Notes: generated by a model from the letters alone, not told the origin. Shown: positions 39,824 through 47,518, counted from the first letter of the stretch. The stretch is DNA of 64,000 bases from Bacteroides zhangwenhongii (GCF_009193325.2 NZ_CP059856.1:1550001-1614000), one strand, 5' to 3'. A program made the numbers and translations.

Positions 39824-40012
39824 TCATACGTTATGTCCGTTTATCCATTTATCTTTATCATGCTCTTCTTGTTTTTTCTTATTTGCCCGTGAAAGCAAAT
39901 ATGCACCAAGTCCCCCGAAAAACACAGGTCCTATGATACTATTTCCTTGCGAAGCAGCCCCTACAAAAGAAAGTATTCCTAAAATCAATAATATCCAGCC
40001 CAGTATTCTCAT
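39824..40012 (-). CDS. Small membrane protein, unknown
   Basis: 62 residues. A hydrophobic N-terminal segment (LGWILLILGILSFVGA), a short loop, a second hydrophobic stretch (IIGPVFFGGLGAYLLS) and a basic/acidic tail. Two membrane spans are likely. I do not recognise the family. Its ATG overlaps the stop of the next gene upstream (TAATG), which argues that it is a real, coupled gene and the last of a five-gene run. Confidence 0.6.
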   Translation of the reverse strand: MRILGWILLILGILSFVGAASQGNSIIGPVFFGGLGAYLLSRANKKKQEEHDKDKWINGHNV

Positions 40013-40206
40013 TATTTATTCTCCTTATCTATATTAACAAAACTCACATCCTTTTTCTTTGAACACAAAACAATAATCAGTCCTAATATCACATTGATTA
40101 AAGCAAAGAAAAAAGCCCATCCAAAGCCAATCTTACGATTGCGCCCCATACATCCAACTCCATAAGCCAATGCTACAGCAACTACTAATAAAAATATTCC
40201 TTCCAT
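40012..40206 (-). CDS. Small membrane protein, unknown
   Basis: 64 residues. Two hydrophobic segments (IFLLVVAVALAYGVGCMG and FGWAFFFALINVILGLIIVL) separated by a short basic loop GRNRK, then a charged tail. Not recognised; similar small two-span proteins are often annotated in Bacteroides. It starts 12 bp after the J-domain-like gene and overlaps the following small gene by one base. Confidence 0.6.
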   Translation of the reverse strand: MEGIFLLVVAVALAYGVGCMGRNRKIGFGWAFFFALINVILGLIIVLCSKKKDVSFVNIDKENK

Positions 40207-40218
40207 ATCATATTTCTT

Positions 40219-40626
40219 TTAGATATTAATATTCAATTCTTTTTCTGCACGCTCTTTTAGAAGAATGAGTTCACGATAGTTATATTTATTCTCAACTATC
40301 AGAGCGAATATCTCGGTCGCTTTATCAAACAAAATCAAATTTGTAGAAAAATTATCCGGATGGCATTTTCCTTTAAGTTCATCATAAAGTTTTTTAGCTC
40401 TAAATGCACTGTCCATTATATTTTTGAAATCAGGCTCTTTTCCTTTCTGTTGCAAGTGACGTTTCAAGTCCAAACGCTCTGAATGAAAATATGTCCAAAG
40501 CATCCCAATTAAACAAATAAAAAATATTATAATCCCAATGATGCAATACAACCACATTTTGTCCAACTCTTTCGTTGTTTCTACTATTGGATGTAAATTT
40601 TCTATTTCCAAGCTATCTGCTCTCAT
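40219..40626 (-). CDS. Membrane-anchored protein with J-domain-like HPD motif
   Basis: 135 residues from ATG 40626. One membrane span at about 25-47, then a cytoplasmic region in which helix AKKLYDELKGK is followed by CHPDNF (HPD at 89-91) and a long helix ATEIFALIVENKYNYRELI. This helix-HPD-helix layout is that of a divergent DnaJ domain. An in-frame ATG at 40674 would add 16 residues, but the chosen start overlaps the upstream stop as ATGA, typical of coupled genes. If the J-like domain is functional it would recruit DnaK at the membrane; that is inference. Confidence 0.65.
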   Translation of the reverse strand: MRADSLEIENLHPIVETTKELDKMWLYCIIGIIIFFICLIGMLWTYFHSERLDLKRHLQQKGKEPDFKNIMDSAFRAKKLYDELKGKCHPDNFSTNLILFDKATEIFALIVENKYNYRELILLKERAEKELNINI

Positions 40627-41024
40627 GTCAATAACCCTCCTATACTTGCATAGTCTATCAATTTCCAACGGCATCCATATATGCCACTATCATCATGCAC
40701 TTCTAACGTATCCCAGCCAAGAGCAACCAATCGTCTAACCAATATTGTATCGTTCAATATTGTTTGTCCAATAAACATCATTTCATCTTTAGATAAAGGA
40801 CGACCAGAAAGAGCTTGGATACGAAAGCCTGAATTCATCCATGCGGAAAATTGATGTTTATATTCTCTGTTTCCTTTTGAAAGACTTACCTTAAGCATTG
40901 TCGGAGCTACTCCTTGTATAAAAGATTCACGAGCAGCAGCGTTGAAACTGCGAATCAATCTACTACGTTCTGAACGATCATTAAACCAATCCAGGATATT
41001 ATTCCAAATATTATCAATTTGCAT
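40623..41024 (-). CDS. Hypothetical protein
   Basis: 133 residues from ATG 41024, soluble, with no recognised domain. It begins MQIDNIWNNILDWFNDRSE and has a conserved-looking centre (SFIQGVAPTMLKVSLSKGN) and WDTLEVHDD near the C terminus. An in-frame ATG at 41057 would add an N-terminal hydrophobic stretch (ILIFYIM) of poor quality. Its stop overlaps the start of the J-like gene by 4 bp. Function unknown; the tight spacing ties it to the membrane proteins downstream. Confidence 0.6.
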   Translation of the reverse strand: MQIDNIWNNILDWFNDRSERSRLIRSFNAAARESFIQGVAPTMLKVSLSKGNREYKHQFSAWMNSGFRIQALSGRPLSKDEMMFIGQTILNDTILVRRLVALGWDTLEVHDDSGIYGCRWKLIDYASIGGLLT

Positions 41025-41080
41025 AATATAAAATATTAGAATGATATTCTTATTCAAACCTATTCAAACCGCATCCTTAT

Positions 41081-41614
41081 TTAATCCACTCCGAAACATG
41101 AAACAATTAGCATTTTTTCGTCAACTTTATTCGGATTATTTATGGTTATACCATATTCACCTTCACCTATGTTATTTATTGTGAGCAAGTATGAACTAGT
41201 TCCATATTTTTTACCAGAAAAGGAGACATATTTAAAATGATTTTCGGATACGTTACCCGTTATTTCATTTTGTTTTGCTACAGTAGCTTTCCTTGTCTTT
41301 CCAACTGAAAATTTAAATACCCGAACAATAGACATGGGGTCAGTATTATTATCTACAGCCCGAACTATTAATTGTATTTTTCCTTTAGATAATCTTATTG
41401 ACGATTTTTTCCCTTGAACATAAATCTTCTTCTCAAGCCCCATTAGCTGGTCTTTCACTTTGACTTGAGCATTTACTTTTTCCAATACAATTCCCTCTCC
41501 GTCTTTCGATAAAGCCACGACTTCACCTATAAAATCAGGTTCTGTCAAAGACGTTTGTGCGTTACCGTTTAAATAGAAACAAAAACTAATCAGTAATAAA
41601 AAACTCAATTTCAT
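41081..41614 (-). CDS. Secreted protein of unknown function, first gene of the small operon
   Basis: 177 residues. Signal peptide at about 1-19 (CFYLNGNAQ). The mature part begins TSLTEPDFIGEVVAL and is beta-strand-rich, with KIYVQGKKSSIRLSKGKI near 80 and GEGEYGITINNP near 155. No family recognised. Its ATG is 2 bp after the stop of a 78-codon frame in the leader, and it sits downstream of the long palindromic leader. It is 56 bp upstream of the next gene, so it heads the five-gene run. Confidence 0.65.
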   Translation of the reverse strand: MKLSFLLLISFCFYLNGNAQTSLTEPDFIGEVVALSKDGEGIVLEKVNAQVKVKDQLMGLEKKIYVQGKKSSIRLSKGKIQLIVRAVDNNTDPMSIVRVFKFSVGKTRKATVAKQNEITGNVSENHFKYVSFSGKKYGTSSYLLTINNIGEGEYGITINNPNKVDEKMLIVSCFGVD

Positions 41615-41616
41615 AA

Positions 41617-41853
41617 TTATAAGTTTTTGCCCTCAGATTCCCGAATCGGACGATTCATATTCTTAGAAAAGTATTTATTATAAAAAGAAAAGCGCGGGAA
41701 TCTGTACCTGTTACTCGTCCCGCTGTTTGAGGCCTTCGAACTGCCCGCAGTAGTCTGAACGAGCAACGCAGAAGCCCACGCCGATATGTATAAACTAAGA
41801 ACACTTTTTCTATAAAAAGTATTCTTATAGATATAAACATATCCCGCAGACAT
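41617..41853 (-). CDS. Possible 78-residue leader ORF
   Basis: An open frame of 78 codons within the leader, ending TAA at 41619-41617, two bases before the ATG of the secreted-protein gene. That spacing would allow translational coupling. The product is Ser/Asn/Arg/Tyr-rich without domain features and its codons run through one half of the palindrome, so the frame may be open by chance. I seem to recall similar short predicted proteins in other Bacteroides genomes, which would fit a repeated leader, but could not check. Confidence 0.3.
   Translation of the reverse strand: MSAGYVYIYKNTFYRKSVLSLYISAWASALLVQTTAGSSKASNSGTSNRYRFPRFSFYNKYFSKNMNRPIRESEGKNL
41634..41704 (-). promoter_or_regulatory. 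Leader hairpin next to the first small gene
   Basis: CAGATTCCCG (41634-41643) pairs with CGGGAATCTG (41695-41704); inside it GAATCG/CGATTC (41643-41648, 41651-41656) forms a small palindrome. The CGGGA at 41695-41699 can also pair with TCCCG at 41718-41722, so two structures exclude each other. The proximal arm ends 20 bases from the start codon. Confidence 0.6.
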
Positions 41854-41905
41854 CTACTGTTGCTTTGTTTTGACTACTGTTTAAAGTGTTCGAAGTTCCA
41901 AACAG
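41723..41905. repeat. 183-bp imperfect palindrome in the leader
   Basis: Seven collinear perfect stems share one centre near 41813: 41723-41729/41899-41905 (7), 41734-41741/41888-41895 (8), 41748-41755/41872-41879 (8), 41762-41767/41859-41864 (6), 41783-41789/41837-41843 (7), 41796-41801/41822-41827 (6), 41803-41809/41814-41820 (7). About 49 bp are paired. It would fold as a long interrupted hairpin in RNA or extrude in DNA. Confidence 0.85.
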
Positions 41906-41989
41906 CCAAAGACAAAACGTCAAGTAAACGTCTTTCTTTAATATAACAATCCCCCACCCATCTACCTTTATACAAAGATATCGGCGTGG
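41776..41989. repeat. 12-bp long-range inverted repeat
   Basis: CCACGCCGATAT (41776-41787) and ATATCGGCGTGG (41978-41989). One arm lies inside the 183-bp palindrome, the other overlaps the promoter, so this pairing crosses the main hairpin. Confidence 0.7.
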
Positions 41990-42002
41990 AAAACGACACA
42001 AA
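41973..42002 (-). promoter_or_regulatory. Promoter of the leader and small-gene operon
   Basis: On the minus strand TTTG (41999-42002), an 18-bp spacer and TATCTTTG (41973-41980). It would give a leader of about 350 nt before the secreted-protein gene. Confidence 0.65.
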
Positions 42003-42192
42003 TATACAATAAAAATATCAATTCATCTATACCATATATTATAATATTTCTTAGCCATTCCGGAAAGCAATAAGAGTTGAAGCGCGCATACCTTACATTT
42101 CATACAAAAGCTAACGGTAGTTCATGTATCAATCAACATACAATATATTGTATATCAACTAGTTTGTCACATTATCAAATAAACATTCAAAC

Positions 42193-42279
42193 CGTTCTAC
42201 TCTAGTGAACAGATCTGTTTACTAGAGTAGACAGTACTGTTCACTCTAGTGCACGAAACCATTCACTATAGTGGAACGA
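42193..42279. repeat. CTCTAGTG palindrome cluster
   Basis: A 34-bp palindrome at 42197-42230 (15 of 16 pairs) with arms CTACTCTAGTGAACAG and CTGTTTACTAGAGTAG, a third copy TTCACTCTAGTG near 42240-42251, and a perfect CACTATAGTG at 42264-42273. The outermost arms CGTTCTACTCTAGTG and CACTATAGTGGAACG pair 13 of 15. Confidence 0.8.
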
Positions 42280-42290
42280 TTGAAATGCAA

Positions 42291-42346
42291 GCTAAATAAT
42301 CCATCAATGATGGCTAAATAATCCGTCAATGGCGGCTAGATAACCC
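42291..42346 (+). repeat. 22-bp tandem repeat, about 2.5 units
   Basis: Unit 1 at 42291-42312 and unit 2 at 42313-42334 share GCTAAATAATCC-TCAATG with three differences; a third, partial unit GCTAGATAACCC begins at 42335. Confidence 0.8.
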
Positions 42347-42389
42347 AACAATATAAGTAGCTTCACCTATAAACAACCGTTAGATTGTA

Positions 42390-42524
42390 ATGAGAGATAT
42401 ATGAGAAATGTATGAGAGATACATGGAAAAACCATGAGAGATGCATGAAAACAAAACATCTCTCATTGCAGCATATTACTGATAATATGAACATTACATC
42501 CAATTTATGAGAGATATGAGAGAT
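42390..42524 (+). repeat. ATGAGAGAT repeat array
   Basis: Exact copies start at 42390, 42412, 42434, 42507 and 42516; a one-base variant is at 42401 and an inverted copy at 42458-42466. The first four positions fall on an 11-bp period. Confidence 0.8.
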
Positions 42525-42662
42525 GAAATAAAAATAAATCTCTAGTAGCCTAAGCCTAAGTTCAAGTTATAAATGCGACACTATTTCCTTTTATATCAGT
42601 GGCTTTTTCAATAACCTCTATTATTTAAACAAAGCACTTATTCATCTCTTCGAATAAAATAT

Positions 42663-42670
42663 TATCTTTG
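42663..42670 (+). promoter_or_regulatory. -7 element of the DUF2148 gene
   Basis: TATCTTTG, exact consensus, 27 bp before the start codon; no clear -33. Confidence 0.6.
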
Positions 42671-42696
42671 CCTGACTAATTAATTCTAGAAAAGTT

Positions 42697-43239
42697 ATGA
42701 TACTAAACGAAAGAGACGCTCGTCATGAGCACATACTGCAAGCAGCACGCCAGATAATGACCGCTGCACGCACTGCCCCCAAAGGAAAAGGGATAGATAT
42801 TATTGAAGTGGCGCTAATTACCGATGAAGAAATCAAGCAATTATCGGACACTATGATAAAGATGGTGGAAGAACATGGAATGAAATTCTTTCTACGGGAT
42901 GCAGACAACATACTAAATGCCGAATGCGTTATATTAATAGGAACGCGCGAGCAAGCACAGGGACTGAATTGCGGTCATTGCGGATTCTCAACTTGCGCCG
43001 GACGTACAGAAGGCGTTCCATGTGCCCTGAATAGTATTGACGTAGGTATTGCGATAGGCTCTGCCTGTGCAACAGCAGCCGATCTGCGTGTAGATACACG
43101 GGTAATGTTCTCTGCCGGACTTGCAGCACAACGTCTGAACTGGCTGAAAGACTGCAAAACGGTAATGGCGATTCCGGTAAGCGCATCATCAAAAAATCCG
43201 TTCTTCGACCGGAAGCCAAAACAGGAGAACAAAGATTGA
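42697..43239 (+). CDS. DUF2148 ferredoxin-like protein
   Basis: 180 residues, soluble. Four cysteines at 92, 95, 100 and 109 in NCGHCGFSTCAGRTEGVPC form a likely iron-sulfur site, the mark of DUF2148 ferredoxin-domain proteins. The N terminus (LNERDARHEHILQAA) and GSACATAADLRVDTRVMFS near 127-145 are also family features. The role is unknown, probably redox. It lies 124 bp before aguA on the same strand without a clear terminator; any link to polyamine metabolism is only positional. Confidence 0.85.
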   Translation: MILNERDARHEHILQAARQIMTAARTAPKGKGIDIIEVALITDEEIKQLSDTMIKMVEEHGMKFFLRDADNILNAECVILIGTREQAQGLNCGHCGFSTCAGRTEGVPCALNSIDVGIAIGSACATAADLRVDTRVMFSAGLAAQRLNWLKDCKTVMAIPVSASSKNPFFDRKPKQENKD

Positions 43240-43363
43240 TATCATACTCGCAAAAAAGAAATAGATATAAATAACTAAATAGAAAAGTCTGATGGGAATC
43301 ATGGTTGGATTGCCCAGCCCTAGCGGCTCGGAGAAAGATTTGCAATTAAACTTCGGTAAAAAT

Positions 43364-44407
43364 ATGACCGTACAGGTAGAAATGAGAGCACCTTATCTGC
43401 CTGCCGAATGGCATACGCAAAGCGGCATACAATTGACGTGGCCGCACGCCGGTACGGATTGGGCATATATGCTGGAAGAAGTACAGCAATGTTTCATAAA
43501 TATCGCCCAAGAAATAGCAAAACGGGAACTGTTACTAATCGTCACCCCCGAACTTGAAAAGGTGAAGCAACAAATAGCTGCTACCGTCAATATGAACAAT
43601 GTACGCTTTCTGCAATGTGCCACCAACGACACTTGGGCACGTGACCACGGAGCTATAACCATGATTGACACAGGTACTCCCTCATTGCTAGACTTCGCAT
43701 TTAACGGCTGGGGACTAAAATATGCTTCCGAACTGGACAATCAAATCACCAGGCAAGCCGTAGAAGCCGGAGCTTTAAACGGCCAATACGTCAATCGGCT
43801 TGATTTCATACTCGAGGGTGGCTCTATCGAGAGCGATGGAATGGGCACACTGCTCACCACTTCCGAATGTCTGCTCTCTTCCAACCGTAATGAGCGTCTT
43901 AACCAAGTGGAGATAGAAGATTATTTAAAATCGGTTTTCCATCTCCAGCAAGTCCTTTGGTTGGATCACGGCTACCTTGCAGGCGATGATACCGACAGTC
44001 ATATTGATACTTTAGCCCGTTTCTGCTCTACCGACACCATCGCCTACGTGAAATGTGAAGACAAAGAGGACGAGCATTATGGAGCGCTACACGCTATGGA
44101 AGAACAATTAAAAACATTCCGCACATTGGCCGGAGCTCCCTATCGTCTGTTAGCTTTACCTATGGCGGACAAGATAGAAGAAGATGGAGAGCGTCTTCCC
44201 GCCACATACGCCAATTTTCTGATTTTAAATGACGCCATCCTCTACCCGACTTACAATCAGCCGCAAAATGACAAGAAAGCAGGTGAAGTGTTGCAACAAG
44301 CATTTCCGGGACGGCAAATAGTCGGAATAGATTGTCGAGCCCTAATCAAGCAGCATGGTTCTTTGCATTGCGTCACCATGCAATATCCAACAGGAGTTAT
44401 AAAATAA
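43364..44407 (+). CDS. aguA: Agmatine deiminase
   Basis: 347 residues from ATG 43364. It converts agmatine to N-carbamoylputrescine. Guanidino-group-modifying fold with LPAEWHTQSGIQLTWPH at the N terminus, WARDHGAI near 88, EGGSIESDG near 150, DTDSHIDTLARF near 210 and the catalytic cysteine in LHCVTMQYP near 336. In-frame ATGs at 43292 and 43301 would add about 24 residues of non-conserved sequence, so 43364 is preferred, though not proven. It is followed after 13 bp by aguB, forming a putrescine pathway. Confidence 0.92.
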   Translation: MTVQVEMRAPYLPAEWHTQSGIQLTWPHAGTDWAYMLEEVQQCFINIAQEIAKRELLLIVTPELEKVKQQIAATVNMNNVRFLQCATNDTWARDHGAITMIDTGTPSLLDFAFNGWGLKYASELDNQITRQAVEAGALNGQYVNRLDFILEGGSIESDGMGTLLTTSECLLSSNRNERLNQVEIEDYLKSVFHLQQVLWLDHGYLAGDDTDSHIDTLARFCSTDTIAYVKCEDKEDEHYGALHAMEEQLKTFRTLAGAPYRLLALPMADKIEEDGERLPATYANFLILNDAILYPTYNQPQNDKKAGEVLQQAFPGRQIVGIDCRALIKQHGSLHCVTMQYPTGVIK

Positions 44408-44420
44408 ATAATTATTCATC

Positions 44421-45302
44421 ATGAGAAAAATAAAAGTCGGACTTATCCAACAGTCTAATACTTCGGACATTCGTGTCAATCTAATGAATCTCGCCAAAAG
44501 CATAGAAGCGTGTGCTGCGCACGGCGCACAGTTAATCGTTCTTCAGGAATTGCATAATTCGCTTTACTTCTGCCAGACAGAAAATACAAACTTATTCGAC
44601 CTCGCAGAAACGATTCCCGGACCTTCCACCGGATTTTACTCGGAATTGGCGGCAGCCAATAAGGTAGTTCTTGTAACTTCCCTCTTCGAGAAACGCGCGC
44701 CGGGACTTTATCACAATACAGCCGTTGTCTTCGACCGTGACGGAAGCATCGCCGGTAAATATCGGAAAATGCACATTCCCGACGATCCTGCATATTACGA
44801 AAAGTTTTATTTTACTCCCGGAGATATAGGTTTCGAACCGATCCAGACTTCTTTAGGAAAACTGGGGGTCTTGGTATGTTGGGATCAATGGTATCCGGAA
44901 GCTGCCCGCCTGATGACACTGAAAGGCGCCGAACTTCTAATCTATCCTACCGCTATCGGCTGGGAAAGTAGCGACACGGATGACGAGAAAGCGCGTCAAC
45001 TCAATGCCTGGATTATCTCACAACGTGCTCATGCCGTTGCAAACGGTCTTCCTGTTATTTCCGTCAATCGTGTAGGTCATGAGCCCGATCCTTCCGGACA
45101 GACAAATGGTATCTTATTTTGGGGAAACAGTTTCGTTGCGGGTCCGCAAGGGGAATTTCTCGCACAGGCCGGAAATGACCGTCCGGAGAATATGGTAGTG
45201 GAAATTGATATGGAACGTTCTGAGAATGTACGTCGCTGGTGGCCATTCCTGCGCGATCGTCGCATCGACGAATACGAGGGACTGACTAAGCGATTCTATT
45301 GA
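44421..45302 (+). CDS. aguB: N-carbamoylputrescine amidase
   Basis: 293 residues. Nitrilase-superfamily enzyme that hydrolyses N-carbamoylputrescine to putrescine, CO2 and ammonia. The catalytic triad is visible: Glu43 in LQELHN, Lys in GKYRKMHIPDD near 116-120 and Cys153 in LVCWDQWYPEA. It is 13 bp after aguA and completes the route from agmatine. Its last seven bases overlap the end of the convergent gtrA gene. Confidence 0.94.
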   Translation: MRKIKVGLIQQSNTSDIRVNLMNLAKSIEACAAHGAQLIVLQELHNSLYFCQTENTNLFDLAETIPGPSTGFYSELAAANKVVLVTSLFEKRAPGLYHNTAVVFDRDGSIAGKYRKMHIPDDPAYYEKFYFTPGDIGFEPIQTSLGKLGVLVCWDQWYPEAARLMTLKGAELLIYPTAIGWESSDTDDEKARQLNAWIISQRAHAVANGLPVISVNRVGHEPDPSGQTNGILFWGNSFVAGPQGEFLAQAGNDRPENMVVEIDMERSENVRRWWPFLRDRRIDEYEGLTKRFY

Positions 45303-45703
45303 AAAGTCAGTTTCTTATTAGCCATGAAGTTGACACCTCCGTAAATAAACAATCCCAAGAATTGTGCGAGGTATTCATTCACGTCTAATCCTTCAACCAA
45401 TAAAATAAGAAACAGGAATTGTGCCGTGTAGGCCAGACCAAAAGCAGAACAAAAGAGCAGTATCTGTTTCCAGATACTGTTCTTTTTGTTTTCTATAGGG
45501 AATATCCAGTATTTACACCAAACGAAGTTATGGATTTGAGCAATCAGATACGCTGTTATATTAGCCACTATATAGTCACCGTTGAATGATATTTCCTTCA
45601 TCATCAACCATACAACCAATGCCATTATCAAGGCATTCATCGTACCGATTACCATAAAACGAAATATACGTACCGATTCTTTCACTCCCACCCTTTGCTT
45701 CAC
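45296..45703 (-). CDS. GtrA-family membrane protein
   Basis: 135 residues with four hydrophobic segments (about 10-30, 38-58, 72-92, 102-122). The GtrA family includes small flippase-like proteins that act with glycosyltransferases, moving polyprenyl-linked sugars across the membrane. The N-terminal [13 protein letters not shown] and [11 protein letters not shown] near 58 fit the family. Its ATG overlaps the aspS stop by 4 bp, so it is coupled to aspS, and its stop overlaps aguB on the other strand. Partner glycosyltransferase not seen here. Confidence 0.85.
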   Translation of the reverse strand: MKQRVGVKESVRIFRFMVIGTMNALIMALVVWLMMKEISFNGDYIVANITAYLIAQIHNFVWCKYWIFPIENKKNSIWKQILLFCSAFGLAYTAQFLFLILLVEGLDVNEYLAQFLGLFIYGGVNFMANKKLTFQ

Positions 45704-47457
45704 TCTTTGATATCAACAATCAAATTCAGTTCGTCAAGTTGAGTCTGGTCAATTGCAGATGGCGCATCCAGCATCACATCACGTCCGGAATTGTTCTTCG
45801 GGAACGCGATACAGTCACGGATAGAGTCCAGACCGGCAAATAAAGACACCCAACGATCAAGCCCGTATGCAAGACCACCGTGAGGCGGTGCACCATACTT
45901 AAAGGCATTCATCAGGAAGCCGAACTGCGCTTCCGCCTTTTCCGGAGTAAAGCCCAGAATCTCGAACATCTTGGCTTGCAGTTTCGCATCGTGAATACGG
46001 ATAGAACCTCCACCTACTTCGACACCATTGACTACCATATCGTATGCATCAGCACGCACTGCGGCCGGATCAGTATCCAACAATGGAATATCTTCATCTT
46101 TCGGATGTGTAAAAGGATGATGCATTGCCATCAGACGACCTTCTTCCTCGCTCCATTCAAACATCGGGAAGTCAATCACCCAAAGACAAACGAATTTATT
46201 CTTGTCACGCAAGCCCAATTGAGAACCCATTTCCAAACGAAGTTCACAAAGTTGCTTACGGGTTTTCATGGCATCGTCACCGGAAAGAATTAAAATCAAG
46301 TCACCCGGCTTAGCTCCGAACGCTTCCTTCATTTTCTGAAGTACCTCTTGCGTATAGAACTTGTCTACGCTTGATTTCACCGTACCGTCCGCTTCTATAC
46401 GGGCATAGACCATACCTTTTGCGCCGATCTGAGGTTTCTTTACAAACTCAGTCAACGCATCCAGCTGTTTACGGGTATAAGTCGCAGCACCTTCCGCACA
46501 GATACCACCGATATATGCAGCATTATCAAATACGGAGAATCCATGTCCTTTCATGATGTCCATCAATTCGACGAACTTCATGCCGAAACGCAAATCCGGT
46601 TTATCGCTACCATAATATTTCATGGCATCAGCCCAAGCCATTCTAGGGAACGGTTCGGTCAGTTCCACACCGCGAAGAGTCTTAAACAGATGTTTAGCCA
46701 TCCCTTCGAAAGTAGTAATAATATCTTCTTGCTCAACAAAGCTCATTTCACAGTCAATCTGCGTGAACTCCGGTTGACGGTCGGCGCGCAGGTCTTCATC
46801 ACGGAAACATTTCGCAATCTGGAAATAACGGTCGAACCCGGATACCATCAACAACTGCTTCAATGTCTGCGGAGATTGCGGAAGTGCATAGAATTGTCCC
46901 GGATTCATACGTGAAGGAACAACAAAGTCACGCGCTCCTTCCGGAGTAGAACCTATCAGAACCGGTGTTTCCACTTCGATAAAACCAAGGCTATCAAGAT
47001 ATTTGCGGACTTCGATAGTCATTTTATGACGTAATTCCAGATTGGAACGAACGGCATTACGACGCAAATCCAAATAGCGGTATTTCATACGGATATCATC
47101 ACCGCCATCCGTATTGTCTTCAATAGTGAACGGAGGAGTCATGGCCGTGTTCAGCACATTCAGTTCGGAAACAATGATTTCAATGTCTCCCGTAGGAATA
47201 TTTGCATTCTTGCTGAAACGTTCATTCACCGTTCCGGTGATTTGAATAACGAACTCACGTCCCAACTTATTGGCACGCTCACAGAGTTCTGCATTGATTT
47301 CTTCGTTAAATACTAATTGAGTAATTCCATAACGGTCACGGAGGTCGATGAAGGTCATTCCTCCCATTTTGCGACTACGCTGTACCCATCCGGACAGCGT
47401 CACTTGCTTATTTGCATCAGAGATTCTCAGTTCTCCACATGTGTGTGTTCTGAACAT
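45700..47457 (-). CDS. aspS: Aspartyl-tRNA synthetase
   Basis: 585 residues, the bacterial length with an insertion domain. N-terminal OB-fold anticodon-binding domain ([18 protein letters not shown]), class II motif 2 [17 protein letters not shown] near 215 and motif 3 [13 protein letters not shown] near 535. It charges tRNA-Asp. A -7 box is 62 bp upstream. The final codons overlap the gtrA start, a conserved-looking operon of a housekeeping gene and a membrane flippase-like gene. Confidence 0.96.
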   Translation of the reverse strand: MFRTHTCGELRISDANKQVTLSGWVQRSRKMGGMTFIDLRDRYGITQLVFNEEINAELCERANKLGREFVIQITGTVNERFSKNANIPTGDIEIIVSELNVLNTAMTPPFTIEDNTDGGDDIRMKYRYLDLRRNAVRSNLELRHKMTIEVRKYLDSLGFIEVETPVLIGSTPEGARDFVVPSRMNPGQFYALPQSPQTLKQLLMVSGFDRYFQIAKCFRDEDLRADRQPEFTQIDCEMSFVEQEDIITTFEGMAKHLFKTLRGVELTEPFPRMAWADAMKYYGSDKPDLRFGMKFVELMDIMKGHGFSVFDNAAYIGGICAEGAATYTRKQLDALTEFVKKPQIGAKGMVYARIEADGTVKSSVDKFYTQEVLQKMKEAFGAKPGDLILILSGDDAMKTRKQLCELRLEMGSQLGLRDKNKFVCLWVIDFPMFEWSEEEGRLMAMHHPFTHPKDEDIPLLDTDPAAVRADAYDMVVNGVEVGGGSIRIHDAKLQAKMFEILGFTPEKAEAQFGFLMNAFKYGAPPHGGLAYGLDRWVSLFAGLDSIRDCIAFPKNNSGRDVMLDAPSAIDQTQLDELNLIVDIKE

Positions 47458-47518
47458 ATATTTTTTTAATTAAACGATTATCCACTCGCGTTTTTATTTT
47501 GGCTGAACCAAAACTCCG

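Larger units (their letters stand above)
42003..42696. other. Repeat-rich intergenic region
   Basis: No credible gene. After about 190 bp of plain AT-rich sequence it holds three short-repeat families, listed separately: the CTAGTG palindrome cluster, a 22-bp tandem repeat and the ATGAGAGAT array. A -7 box for the DUF2148 gene is at its right end. Confidence 0.7.

Noticed and set aside
41723..41905. Simple rho-independent terminator explanation of the palindrome
   Set aside because: It is far longer than any terminator in the window, is interrupted by many internal loops and is not followed by a T tract on either strand.
42193..42524. CRISPR array in the repeat-rich region
   Set aside because: Repeat units are too short (9-22 bp), the spacers are not uniform and no cas gene is in the window.
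38121..42696. Complete mobile element or prophage
   Set aside because: No integrase, transposase, relaxase or phage structural gene is present, and no flanking direct repeats of attachment-site type were found.
43292..43363. Longer agmatine deiminase start at 43292
   Set aside because: The added residues are not part of the conserved family N terminus, which begins just after 43364; left as a possibility.
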